A stretch of 64,000 bases of DNA, from positions 992,001 through 1,056,000 of the forward strand of contig NZ_JACSKA010000001.1 in NCBI RefSeq assembly GCF_018617385.1, written 5' to 3'. The stretch comes from Exiguobacterium sp018617385. GTDB taxonomy: Bacteria; Bacillota; Bacilli; Exiguobacteriales; Exiguobacteriaceae. Shown here in pieces: positions 44,004 to 51,515 of the stretch; position 1 is the first letter of the stretch; each line of letters starts with the position of its first letter. Position numbers and translations under genes: made by a program. The notes under the pieces are model-generated. The model saw only the letters and a program-made list of their open reading frames with translations, made no database searches and was not told the origin of the DNA.

Positions 44004-45066
44004 ACGCGTAAACAAACTGCAAGCACAGTTAGAAAAAAACGAAATTGATGCGTTGCTCGTCACAAAACGTGAGAATATCCGCTACTTATCTGGTTTCACA
44101 GGATCGAGCGGTGTCATCGTCATCACGTTGAATTCGGCAAGTTTTATCACGGACTTCCGTTACACGGAACAGGCGAACGATCAAGTGAAAGGGTATGACA
44201 TCATCGAGCTTGATACGTCACTCATCAAGTCGGTAGCAGATGTCGTGTCACGTGAATCCATCAAGCGCCTTGGCATTGAGCAGGATGCGATGACAGTGGG
44301 GCAATATCGTGCTTATGAAAAAGAAGTGGATGCTCAACTTATTGAAACGTCTGGAATCGTAGAAAAACTGCGCTTGATTAAGGATGAATCAGAGATTAAG
44401 ATTATGAAGGAAGCTGCGGCAATCGCTGATGCGGCGTACGCCCATATCCAGACGTTCATCCGTCCTGGTCGTACCGAAAGAGAAGTCGCGAACGAACTCG
44501 AAATGTTCATGCGTTCAAAAGGTGCCGACTCGTCATCGTTCGACATGATTGTCGCCTCGGGTCTCCGTTCGGCGCTACCGCACGGTGTGGCAAGCGATAA
44601 AGTCATCGAAACTGGAGAATTGGTTACGCTTGATTTCGGGGCTTACTATAAAGGGTACTGCTCAGATATCACGCGTACGCTTGCAATCGGTCCGATTTCG
44701 GATGAGTTGCGTCAAATCTACGATACGGTACTCCGTGCTCAACTTGCTGGCGTAGAAGGCACACGAGCCGGAATCACTGGCATTGAGGCTGATGCGTTGA
44801 CACGCGATATTATTAAAGAAGCTGGATATGGCGAGTACTTCGGCCACTCGACAGGACATGGTCTCGGAATGGAAGTGCATGAGGCCCCAGGATTATCGTT
44901 CCGTTCGGACACGGTGCTCGAGCCTGGTATGGTCGTGACGATCGAGCCGGGTATTTACATCAATGGCGTCGGTGGTTGCCGAATTGAAGACGATGTCGTC
45001 ATCACAGAAGACGGATGCTACCGTCTGACACAGTCGCCAAAAGAGTTAATTACGATCGAGGCATAA
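43996..45066 (+). CDS. pepQ: Xaa-Pro peptidase, M24 family (YqhT)
   Basis: 356-aa metallopeptidase of pita-bread fold that removes residues before proline. The N-terminal creatinase domain begins with RVNKLQAQL; metal ligands are visible in LDFGAYYKGYCSDITRT (two Asp), HSTGHGLGMEVHE (His), IEPGIY (Glu) and CRIEDDVV (Glu). GGAGGA lies before the ATG. Position directly before efp is conserved in Bacillales. Confidence 0.92.
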   Translation: MIERVNKLQAQLEKNEIDALLVTKRENIRYLSGFTGSSGVIVITLNSASFITDFRYTEQANDQVKGYDIIELDTSLIKSVADVVSRESIKRLGIEQDAMTVGQYRAYEKEVDAQLIETSGIVEKLRLIKDESEIKIMKEAAAIADAAYAHIQTFIRPGRTEREVANELEMFMRSKGADSSSFDMIVASGLRSALPHGVASDKVIETGELVTLDFGAYYKGYCSDITRTLAIGPISDELRQIYDTVLRAQLAGVEGTRAGITGIEADALTRDIIKEAGYGEYFGHSTGHGLGMEVHEAPGLSFRSDTVLEPGMVVTIEPGIYINGVGGCRIEDDVVITEDGCYRLTQSPKELITIEA

Positions 45067-45095
45067 GTCTCATCTGAATTTAGGAGGAAATCAAC

Positions 45096-45662
45096 ATGGT
45101 ATCAGTTAACGATTTAAAAACAGGATTGACGGTTAAAACGTCTGATGGTTCGATTTGGCAAGTCATCGAGTTCCAACACGTAAAACCGGGTAAAGGCGCG
45201 GCATTCGTTCGTACGAAAATGCGTAACTTGCGTAACGGGGCAATCCAAGAAACGACGTTCCGTGGCGGAGAGAAAATCGAACGCGCACACATCGAGCGTA
45301 AACGCATGCAATATCTCTATCCAATGGGCGACACGTATGTCTTCATGGACAATGAATCATACGAGCAACTTGAATTGACAAGCGCTCAAGTCAAATCAGC
45401 ACTTCCATATTTGCTTGAGAACATGGAAGTCAGCATCGCGGACTACGAAGGGGAGATTCTTGGAATCGAGCTTCCAACGAGCGTTGTCTTGACGATCGTC
45501 GAAGCAGACCCAGGCGTAAAAGGTGACACGGCCTCGAACGTGAAGAAAAACGCGACAGTGGAAACAGGACACGTCATTCAAGTGCCACTTTTCATCGAAC
45601 CAGGTGAAAAAGTGACAGTCGATACACGTACTGGAGAGTTCATGGGTCGTTATAACGGTTAA
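45096..45662 (+). CDS. efp: Translation elongation factor P
   Basis: 188-aa ribosome-binding protein that relieves stalling at polyproline. Three beta-barrel domains; the tip loop HVKPGKGAAFVRTK carries the conserved Lys33, equivalent to the modified Lys32 of B. subtilis. Ends in GEFMGRYNG, the usual terminus. TTAGGAGG precedes the start. In B. subtilis the spoIIIA operon follows; here a terminator and accB follow directly. Confidence 0.96.
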   Translation: MVSVNDLKTGLTVKTSDGSIWQVIEFQHVKPGKGAAFVRTKMRNLRNGAIQETTFRGGEKIERAHIERKRMQYLYPMGDTYVFMDNESYEQLELTSAQVKSALPYLLENMEVSIADYEGEILGIELPTSVVLTIVEADPGVKGDTASNVKKNATVETGHVIQVPLFIEPGEKVTVDTRTGEFMGRYNG

Positions 45663-45669
45663 TCCTTAC

Positions 45670-45704
45670 GAGTGCTCATTCGAATGAATGGGCGCTCTTT
45701 TTTT
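45670..45704 (+). terminator. Terminator of aroQ-pepQ-efp
   Basis: 12-bp stem with two G-U pairs (45670-45681 with 45686-45697), loop GAAT, then T7. Confidence 0.87.
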
Positions 45705-45708
45705 CTCG

Positions 45709-45737
45709 TTGCATTCATTGGTCTGACCAGTTATAGT
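45709..45737 (+). promoter_or_regulatory. Sigma-A promoter of accBC
   Basis: -35 TTGCAT (45709-45714), 17-bp spacer, -10 TATAGT (45732-45737). Confidence 0.72.
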
Positions 45738-45746
45738 GAAGGAGAG

Positions 45747-45765
45747 ATTAGTACCAGGTATAAAC
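45747..45765 (+). promoter_or_regulatory. FapR operator-like site at the accBC start
   Basis: ATTAGTACCAGGTATAAAC holds a perfect left half (TTAGTACC) and 6 of 8 of the right half of the FapR operator ATTAGTACC-n-GGTACTAAT type. It lies just after the -10, where FapR sites block initiation. FapR is released by malonyl-CoA, the product of ACC. Confidence 0.6.
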
Positions 45766-45779
45766 AGGGGGTAAGAAAG

Positions 45780-46229
45780 ATGCAAATCGATCAAATTAAA
45801 GAGCTTATTCAATTATTGGACCAATCATCAGTCCATGAAATGGAGCTTGAAACATCTGATTTCAAACTGTCATTAAAGAAAGAAGCGCAACAAACAGTGA
45901 GCGCGCCGATCATGCAGACACAAGCATTCGCACCGCCTGCGCCTGCTCCTCAAGTGAATGAACAAACAGAAGAACCGACGCAAGAAAAGGCGTCTTATCG
46001 TACAATCACCTCGCCGATGGTCGGAACGTTCTATTCACGTCCGGCCCCGGATAAAGAAGCGTTCGTGAACGTCGGCGACCGTGTCGAGTCAGGACAAATC
46101 GTTTGTATTCTAGAGGCGATGAAACTGTTTAACGATGTTGAAGCGGAAATCAGTGGCGAAATCGTAGAAGTGTTAGTCGCCGATGGCGATCTCGTCGAAT
46201 TCGGTCAACCGCTCTTCAGCGTGAAGTGA
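45780..46229 (+). CDS. accB: Acetyl-CoA carboxylase biotin carboxyl carrier protein
   Basis: 149-aa carrier that swings carboxybiotin between the two ACC half-reactions. N-terminal helix, a Pro/Ala/Gln-rich linker (about residues 40-70), then the biotinyl domain with the biotin attachment site EAMKLF at Lys115. The start at 45780 follows GGGGGTAAG; an upstream extension would include the efp terminator and promoter. accC starts 7 nt downstream. Confidence 0.96.
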   Translation: MQIDQIKELIQLLDQSSVHEMELETSDFKLSLKKEAQQTVSAPIMQTQAFAPPAPAPQVNEQTEEPTQEKASYRTITSPMVGTFYSRPAPDKEAFVNVGDRVESGQIVCILEAMKLFNDVEAEISGEIVEVLVADGDLVEFGQPLFSVK

Positions 46230-46236
46230 GGTCGTT

Positions 46237-47580
46237 ATGAAATTATTAATTGCTAATCGCGGGGAAATCGCGGTTCGAATCATACGTGCAGCAAAAGAAT
46301 TGAATATTCCGACGGTCGCTGTCTTTTCTGAGGCAGATCGTGAAGCGTTACATGTTCATTTGGCTGACGAGGCCTATTGTATCGGTCCGAATCCGTCGAA
46401 GGACTCTTATTTGAATATCCCAAATATCTTATCAGTCGCCTGCGCCGTGGATGCGACGATGGTACATCCGGGTTACGGCTTTTTGGCTGAAAATGCCGAG
46501 TTCGCCGAGATGTGCGAGGCGTGCGGGATTCAATTTGTCGGCCCGAGCAGCTATGCGATTCGCAAAATGGGAATCAAGGATGAGGCCAAACGAACGATGA
46601 TCGAGTCAGGTGTTCCTGTCGTTCCGGGTTCAAGTGGGGTCGTCACCGACGAAGAAGCCATGGAACTCGCACGTGAGATGGGCTATCCGGTCATCATCAA
46701 GGCGACAGCCGGTGGTGGAGGACGTGGCATTCGCGTCGCTCGAGACGAGGATGAACTCGTTTCAGGGTTGGTCGCGACACGTAAAGAAGCGAAGCAGGCG
46801 TTTGGGAATGGTGACGTGTATCTTGAGAAGTTCATCGAGTCGTTCCGTCATGTCGAAGTGCAGGTTCTCGCTGATCAATTCGGTAACGTCATTCACTTAG
46901 GTGAACGTGATTGTACGATCCAACGACGCATGCAGAAACTAGTCGAAGAGGCGCCATCACCTGCCATTGATGAAACGACACGTCAACTGATGGGGGATGC
47001 GGCAGTCAAAGCGGCAAAAGCCATTCAGTACTCGGGAGCGGGGACCATCGAGTTCATTTACGTTCCGGAATCAAACGAGTTCTACTTCATGGAGATGAAT
47101 ACCCGGATTCAAGTCGAGCATCCCGTCACCGAGATGATCACAGGATTCGATCTCGTTCAAGCGCAGCTCGAAGTGGCGCTCGGCCATCCGCTCGCCATCT
47201 CACAAGAGGACATTACGTTCTCAGGACATTCCATCGAATGTCGAATCAATGCGGAGGACCCGTTTATGGACTTCCGTCCGATGGCAGGGAAGATTGACCA
47301 ATATATCGTTCCAGGCGGCATGGGTGTCCGTGTCGATAGTGGACTCTATGCAGGTGCCATGATCCCACCGTTCTATGACTCGATGGTTGCGAAATTGATT
47401 GTCCATGCACCAACGCGTGATGAGGCCATTCTGAAAATGTTGCGTGCTTTAGATGAGTTTACGGTTTCGGGGATTAAAACGACGATTCCATTCCATCAAC
47501 AAGTCATGGCACATGAGCAGTTCCGTATTGGAACGTTCGATACGAAATTCGTTGAAAAAGAAATGTCATTGGCAAAATAA
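46237..47580 (+). CDS. accC: Acetyl-CoA carboxylase biotin carboxylase subunit
   Basis: 447-aa ATP-grasp enzyme that carboxylates biotin on AccB. Motifs: LIANRGEIAVRIIRA, the glycine-rich ATP lid GGGGRGIRV, HLGERDCTIQRR, and the catalytic EMNTRIQVEHPVTE. Second gene of accBC. The yqhY gene that follows accC in B. subtilis is missing; a terminator is found instead. Confidence 0.97.
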   Translation: MKLLIANRGEIAVRIIRAAKELNIPTVAVFSEADREALHVHLADEAYCIGPNPSKDSYLNIPNILSVACAVDATMVHPGYGFLAENAEFAEMCEACGIQFVGPSSYAIRKMGIKDEAKRTMIESGVPVVPGSSGVVTDEEAMELAREMGYPVIIKATAGGGGRGIRVARDEDELVSGLVATRKEAKQAFGNGDVYLEKFIESFRHVEVQVLADQFGNVIHLGERDCTIQRRMQKLVEEAPSPAIDETTRQLMGDAAVKAAKAIQYSGAGTIEFIYVPESNEFYFMEMNTRIQVEHPVTEMITGFDLVQAQLEVALGHPLAISQEDITFSGHSIECRINAEDPFMDFRPMAGKIDQYIVPGGMGVRVDSGLYAGAMIPPFYDSMVAKLIVHAPTRDEAILKMLRALDEFTVSGIKTTIPFHQQVMAHEQFRIGTFDTKFVEKEMSLAK

Positions 47581-47584
47581 CATG

Positions 47585-47626
47585 AACCAGGAAGCCCGAA
47601 CATTATTTCGGTTTCCTGGTTTTTTG
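47585..47626 (+). terminator. Terminator of accBC
   Basis: Stem of about 14 bp with a small internal mismatch (47585-47600 against 47607-47621), then T5. Confidence 0.83.
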
Positions 47627-47692
47627 TACTGAATTTATGAGTGCTTTATGCTAAACTATCACAATGAAAGCATGTAAAAGGAGAGTAACTGA

Positions 47693-48079
47693 ATGAAACG
47701 TCATGAAGCACGAGAGAAAGCGATTCAAACGCTTTTTCAAATCGAAGTATCTAAATTAGAGGTGGACGAAGCAATCGAGTTCGCATTGGATGGAGAAGAG
47801 TCTGATCCGTTTTACGAACAACTCGTCACAGGGACGCTAGAACATATTGAAGATATCGACGCATTACTAGTTGAAAACTTGAAAAACTGGCGCTTGGATC
47901 GCCTCGGAAACGTCGAGCGTACGATTCTTCGAATGGCAACGTTCGAATTGTTATACGTCGAGACGATTCCAGAGAACGTCACGATTAACGAGGCGGTCGA
48001 ACTCGCGAAATCGTTCGGAGACGAAGAGGCCGGTAAACTCGTGAATGGCGTACTCGGAAATATCATTAAAGAAGACTAA
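47693..48079 (+). CDS. nusB: Transcription antitermination factor NusB
   Basis: 128-aa helical protein that, with S10/NusE, binds boxA of rRNA transcripts. Begins RHEAREKAIQTLFQIE and has the conserved VERTILRMATFELLY and TINEAVELAKSFGDE segments. AAAGGAGAG precedes the ATG. It leads the nusB-folD-xseA-xseB-ispA cluster, with a 63-nt gap to folD. Confidence 0.95.
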   Translation: MKRHEAREKAIQTLFQIEVSKLEVDEAIEFALDGEESDPFYEQLVTGTLEHIEDIDALLVENLKNWRLDRLGNVERTILRMATFELLYVETIPENVTINEAVELAKSFGDEEAGKLVNGVLGNIIKED

Positions 48080-48142
48080 AAAATAGAGATAAGACACCAG
48101 ACCAACTACAGAAAAACCTAAAGACAACGGGGGATGAGAGAG

Positions 48143-48979
48143 ATGGCAGTAGTGATCGACGGGAAACAAGTGGCAGCATCATATCGAGAAACGTTAAAAG
48201 AGCGTGTGGCGGAACTTCGCGCACGTGGCATCGTACCGAAATTAAAAGTAGTGTTGATTGGGGATGACCCAGCGAGTCATAGCTATGTACGCGGGAAGGA
48301 ACGGGCGGCAGAAGAAATCGGAATCGATTCACAAGTCCTCCGTTTTGATGAGACGATTAGCGAGAAGGAATTGCTCGACTTGATTGATTTGATGAATGCG
48401 GATGAGGAAGTTCATGGGATTCTCGTGCAACTTCCTTTGCCAAAACACATCGACGAATCTCGAGTCATCATGCGTATCTCCCCTGAAAAGGACGTCGATG
48501 GCTTTCATCCTGAGAATGTCGGGAAGATGATGCTCGGTCTCGATACGTTACTTCCGTGCACGCCGCACGGTATCTTGCATCTCGCAAAAACACAAACCGA
48601 GATCGCCGGAAAGCACGTTGTTGTCGTCGGTCGTAGTCAAATCGTCGGGAAACCGGTAGGCATGTTGTTCTTGAATGAATCAGCAACGGTCACGTATTGT
48701 CATTCGAAAACAGCTGACCTCGGTGAGATGACGCGACAAGCGGATATTTTGATTGTCGCGGTCGGACGCGCTGGTCTGGTCACAGCAGACATGGTCAAAC
48801 CAGGTGCGCTTGTCATCGATGTCGGAGTCAATCGGGTCGAAGGTCGTCTAGTCGGTGACGTGGACTATGAAGCTGTTAAGGAAAAGGCAAGTGCCATCAC
48901 TCCAGTTCCAGGTGGTGTCGGTCCGATGACCATCACGATGCTCATGCATAATACGGTCGAGGTTGCATCACGTGGCTAA
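48143..48979 (+). CDS. folD: Bifunctional methylenetetrahydrofolate dehydrogenase/cyclohydrolase
   Basis: 278-aa NADP-dependent enzyme interconverting methylene-, methenyl- and formyl-THF. Conserved Lys in SYVRGKERAAEEIG, the PEKDVDGFHPEN loop, the GRSQIVGKP nucleotide site and the final TPVPGGVGPMT. The start at 48143 has GGGGGA at proper distance; a start three codons earlier is too close. Overlaps xseA by 8 nt. Takes the carbon delivered by the gcv system. Confidence 0.96.
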   Translation: MAVVIDGKQVAASYRETLKERVAELRARGIVPKLKVVLIGDDPASHSYVRGKERAAEEIGIDSQVLRFDETISEKELLDLIDLMNADEEVHGILVQLPLPKHIDESRVIMRISPEKDVDGFHPENVGKMMLGLDTLLPCTPHGILHLAKTQTEIAGKHVVVVGRSQIVGKPVGMLFLNESATVTYCHSKTADLGEMTRQADILIVAVGRAGLVTADMVKPGALVIDVGVNRVEGRLVGDVDYEAVKEKASAITPVPGGVGPMTITMLMHNTVEVASRG

Positions 48980-50318
48980 TCCACTTCCGGTTTCTGAAGT
49001 TGTTCGGTATGTGAAGCGACAACTTGATGATGATGTATTGCTTCGACAAGTCGCGGTCATCGGTGAAATCTCAAATTTTAAACGGTATTCATCCGGTCAT
49101 TGTTATTTCACATTGAAAGATGACGCGTCACGGATGAAAGCCGTCATGTTTTCTCGCGATGCCAAACAACTTCAATTCGAACCGAAAGATGGAATGAAAG
49201 TCATCGCCGTCTCGAAGGTGACGATGTATGAAGCGACGGGAGATGTACAACTGTACGTCGAATTGATGCGTCAAGACGGAATCGGTCTATTGTTTGAGCG
49301 ATATGAAGCGAGAAAGCGTGAACTAGAGGAAATGGGCTGGTTCGATGAGGAGCGGAAGCAACCGCTCCCGATGTTTCCAGAGCGCGTTGGGATCGTGACG
49401 TCTCCAAAAGGGGCGGCGCTACACGATATCGCGACCACACTTCGTCGTCGTGCACCACATGTGGCCATCACGTTCGCACCTGTAGCTGTACAGGGAGAAA
49501 TGGCGGCACCACAAGTCGCGTCGGCCATTCGCTGGATGAACGAACGCACCGATTGTGATGTACTCATCGTCGGTCGCGGTGGCGGTTCCATCGAAGAGCT
49601 TTGGGCTTTCAATGAAGATGTTGTGGTAGAGGCGATTTATGCGTCCACGATTCCCATCATTTCTGCGGTCGGTCACGAGACGGACTTTACGCTTTCTGAT
49701 TTCGTCGCCGATGTTCGAGCTGCGACTCCGACAGCGGCGGCTGAACTCGCTACGGCGATGATTGATGCACAGCGAAAAGATGTAGAACGTTTAGACAACC
49801 ATCTACACAAAGCTGTCAGTAGTCAGTTGGATGAGTCACGGAGCCGCGTGGAACGGATGATCAATAGTTATGGATTAAAATCGCCGAGGTACACGATTTC
49901 TCAAAAACGGGAACGATTCGCCCAGTCAGAAATCCGTCTCGAGCAAGGGATGAGGCGACATCTCACCCAAGCCACTCATCAGCTCCGTCAGTTGTCACAG
50001 CAGCTAGATGTAAAGCGATTTTCAAAAACGTTGTCTAAGCAAGGGGAAGAAGTCAATCATATGGTCGAGCGACTCCGTCGAACGAGACCATTAGAACAAG
50101 CAACGCTACAATTTGCACAACAGGTTGGACGGTTGCATGCAGTCAGTCCGCTCGCCGTCTTGTCACGTGGATATACGTTCATCGAACAAGATGGGGCCTA
50201 TGTGCAGAACGTGAAACAATTACGTGACGGTGATATCTCGATTCGTTTTCGGGATGGTCATGCGATCGCTGAGGTGAAGGAGAGGATTGTCGGTGACGAA
50301 GAAAGAACAGACATTTGA
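48972..50318 (+). CDS. xseA: Exodeoxyribonuclease VII large subunit
   Basis: 448 aa. N-terminal OB fold (VAVIGEISNFKRYSSGHCYFTLKD) binds DNA; the catalytic domain has IVTSPKGAALHDI, VGRGGGSIEELWAFN and SAVGHETDFTLSDFVAD; a long coiled coil follows (about residues 265-380). With XseB it degrades single-stranded DNA. Start GTG at 48972, GAGGTT upstream. Overlaps xseB by 26 nt. Confidence 0.94.
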   Translation: MANPLPVSEVVRYVKRQLDDDVLLRQVAVIGEISNFKRYSSGHCYFTLKDDASRMKAVMFSRDAKQLQFEPKDGMKVIAVSKVTMYEATGDVQLYVELMRQDGIGLLFERYEARKRELEEMGWFDEERKQPLPMFPERVGIVTSPKGAALHDIATTLRRRAPHVAITFAPVAVQGEMAAPQVASAIRWMNERTDCDVLIVGRGGGSIEELWAFNEDVVVEAIYASTIPIISAVGHETDFTLSDFVADVRAATPTAAAELATAMIDAQRKDVERLDNHLHKAVSSQLDESRSRVERMINSYGLKSPRYTISQKRERFAQSEIRLEQGMRRHLTQATHQLRQLSQQLDVKRFSKTLSKQGEEVNHMVERLRRTRPLEQATLQFAQQVGRLHAVSPLAVLSRGYTFIEQDGAYVQNVKQLRDGDISIRFRDGHAIAEVKERIVGDEERTDI

Positions 50319-50517
50319 GGCGGCACTTGAGCGCCTCGAACAGATCGTCGCGCAACTCGAGAGCGGTGATGTCCCATTAGAGGAAGCGATGACCCTTTAT
50401 GAGGAAGGTGTCCGCTTGTCTGCATTGTGCCAGACAAAACTCTCTGCCGCCGAGAAGAAAATGGATGAAATTTTAGAGCTTGATGGGACGCTTCGTGAAA
50501 AAGGAGGATCCGCATGA
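50293..50517 (+). CDS. xseB: Exodeoxyribonuclease VII small subunit
   Basis: 74-aa helical hairpin subunit that coats the XseA coiled coil. Contains FEAALERLEQIVAQLESGDVP and the EEGVRLSALCQTKLSAAE helix typical of XseB. GTG at 50293 lies 7 nt after AAGGAGAGG. The stop overlaps the ispA start. Confidence 0.93.
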   Translation: MTKKEQTFEAALERLEQIVAQLESGDVPLEEAMTLYEEGVRLSALCQTKLSAAEKKMDEILELDGTLREKGGSA

Positions 50518-51392
50518 ACCGCACCGATGACTTGAACAAGTGGAAACGGGCCGTCGAACTGGCGATGCAGGAACTCATTGATTCAAGTGAGATGCCGAAA
50601 CGTCTACGAGACGCAATGGCGTATTCTTTAGAGGCTGGCGGGAAACGCATTCGTCCGGCTCTCGTCTATGCCGTCCTTGAAACGTATGGCATGTCACTCG
50701 AGCGTGGACGAGAAGTGGCGGCGAGTTTGGAGATGGTACATACATACTCACTCATCCATGATGATTTGCCGGCCATGGACGATGACGACCTTCGTCGTGG
50801 GCGTCCGACCAACCATCGTCAGTTTGATGAAGCGACCGCTATTTTAGCAGGGGACGCTTTGTTGACGGATGCATTCCGTATTCTCACACAGATGCCACTC
50901 TCTGCACTAGATATCGTCGAGATCATTCGTATTTTCGGGTTGGCGGCCGGTAGCTCAGGCATGGTTGGTGGGCAGTTGGATGATATGCTGGCTGAAAAAC
51001 GAAATGACGTCACACTTGAAGAGCTTCAATCCATTCATGAACGGAAGACAGGTGCGCTACTCGTCTATGCACTTGAAGCCGGTGCGATTTTGGCAGGCGC
51101 TTCTGTGGAAGACCGCATGCACCTCAAACAGTTCGGACGTCATCTCGGCATCGCTTTTCAGATTCAAGACGATATTCTCGATGTCGTCGGTGATGAAGAA
51201 ACGATCGGAAAACGCGTCGGCTCAGATGAGTTGAATGACAAGACGACCTATCCGAAGCTTCTCGGCTTAGAGGGAGCGAAGCAAGCTCTTGACCAAGAAG
51301 TGGAAGCGGCACAAGCTGCAATCGAATCACTTTCTGTTCCAGCGCCGCTGCTTCTTGAGATGCTATCATTTGTAGTGAAACGTAATCATTGA
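50514..51392 (+). CDS. ispA: Farnesyl/geranyl diphosphate synthase
   Basis: 292-aa all-helical prenyltransferase that condenses IPP with allylic diphosphates. Both aspartate-rich motifs are visible: DDLPAMDDDDLRRG (near residue 82) and FQIQDDILDV (near 220), with GGKRIRPAL upstream. It overlaps xseB and ends in a terminator, so dxs downstream is a separate unit though it belongs to the same pathway. Confidence 0.94.
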   Translation: MNRTDDLNKWKRAVELAMQELIDSSEMPKRLRDAMAYSLEAGGKRIRPALVYAVLETYGMSLERGREVAASLEMVHTYSLIHDDLPAMDDDDLRRGRPTNHRQFDEATAILAGDALLTDAFRILTQMPLSALDIVEIIRIFGLAAGSSGMVGGQLDDMLAEKRNDVTLEELQSIHERKTGALLVYALEAGAILAGASVEDRMHLKQFGRHLGIAFQIQDDILDVVGDEETIGKRVGSDELNDKTTYPKLLGLEGAKQALDQEVEAAQAAIESLSVPAPLLLEMLSFVVKRNH

Positions 51393-51396
51393 CCTC

Positions 51397-51430
51397 GGTG
51401 ACACGATGAGCACATCGTGTCACCTTTGTT
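51397..51430 (+). terminator. Terminator of nusB-ispA cluster
   Basis: Perfect 12-bp stem (51397-51408 with 51413-51424), loop AGCA, followed by TTTGTTTT. Confidence 0.82.
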
Positions 51431-51515
51431 TTGGGGAATGTGTGGCATATGCCGTCACATTCTTGTAAAATGTAAGGTACGAATCAGTAAAATGTGAGGA
51501 GAAAGGATGGTCATT

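Noticed and set aside
45672..45779. N-terminal extension of accB
   Set aside because: It overlaps the efp terminator, the accB promoter and the FapR-like operator.
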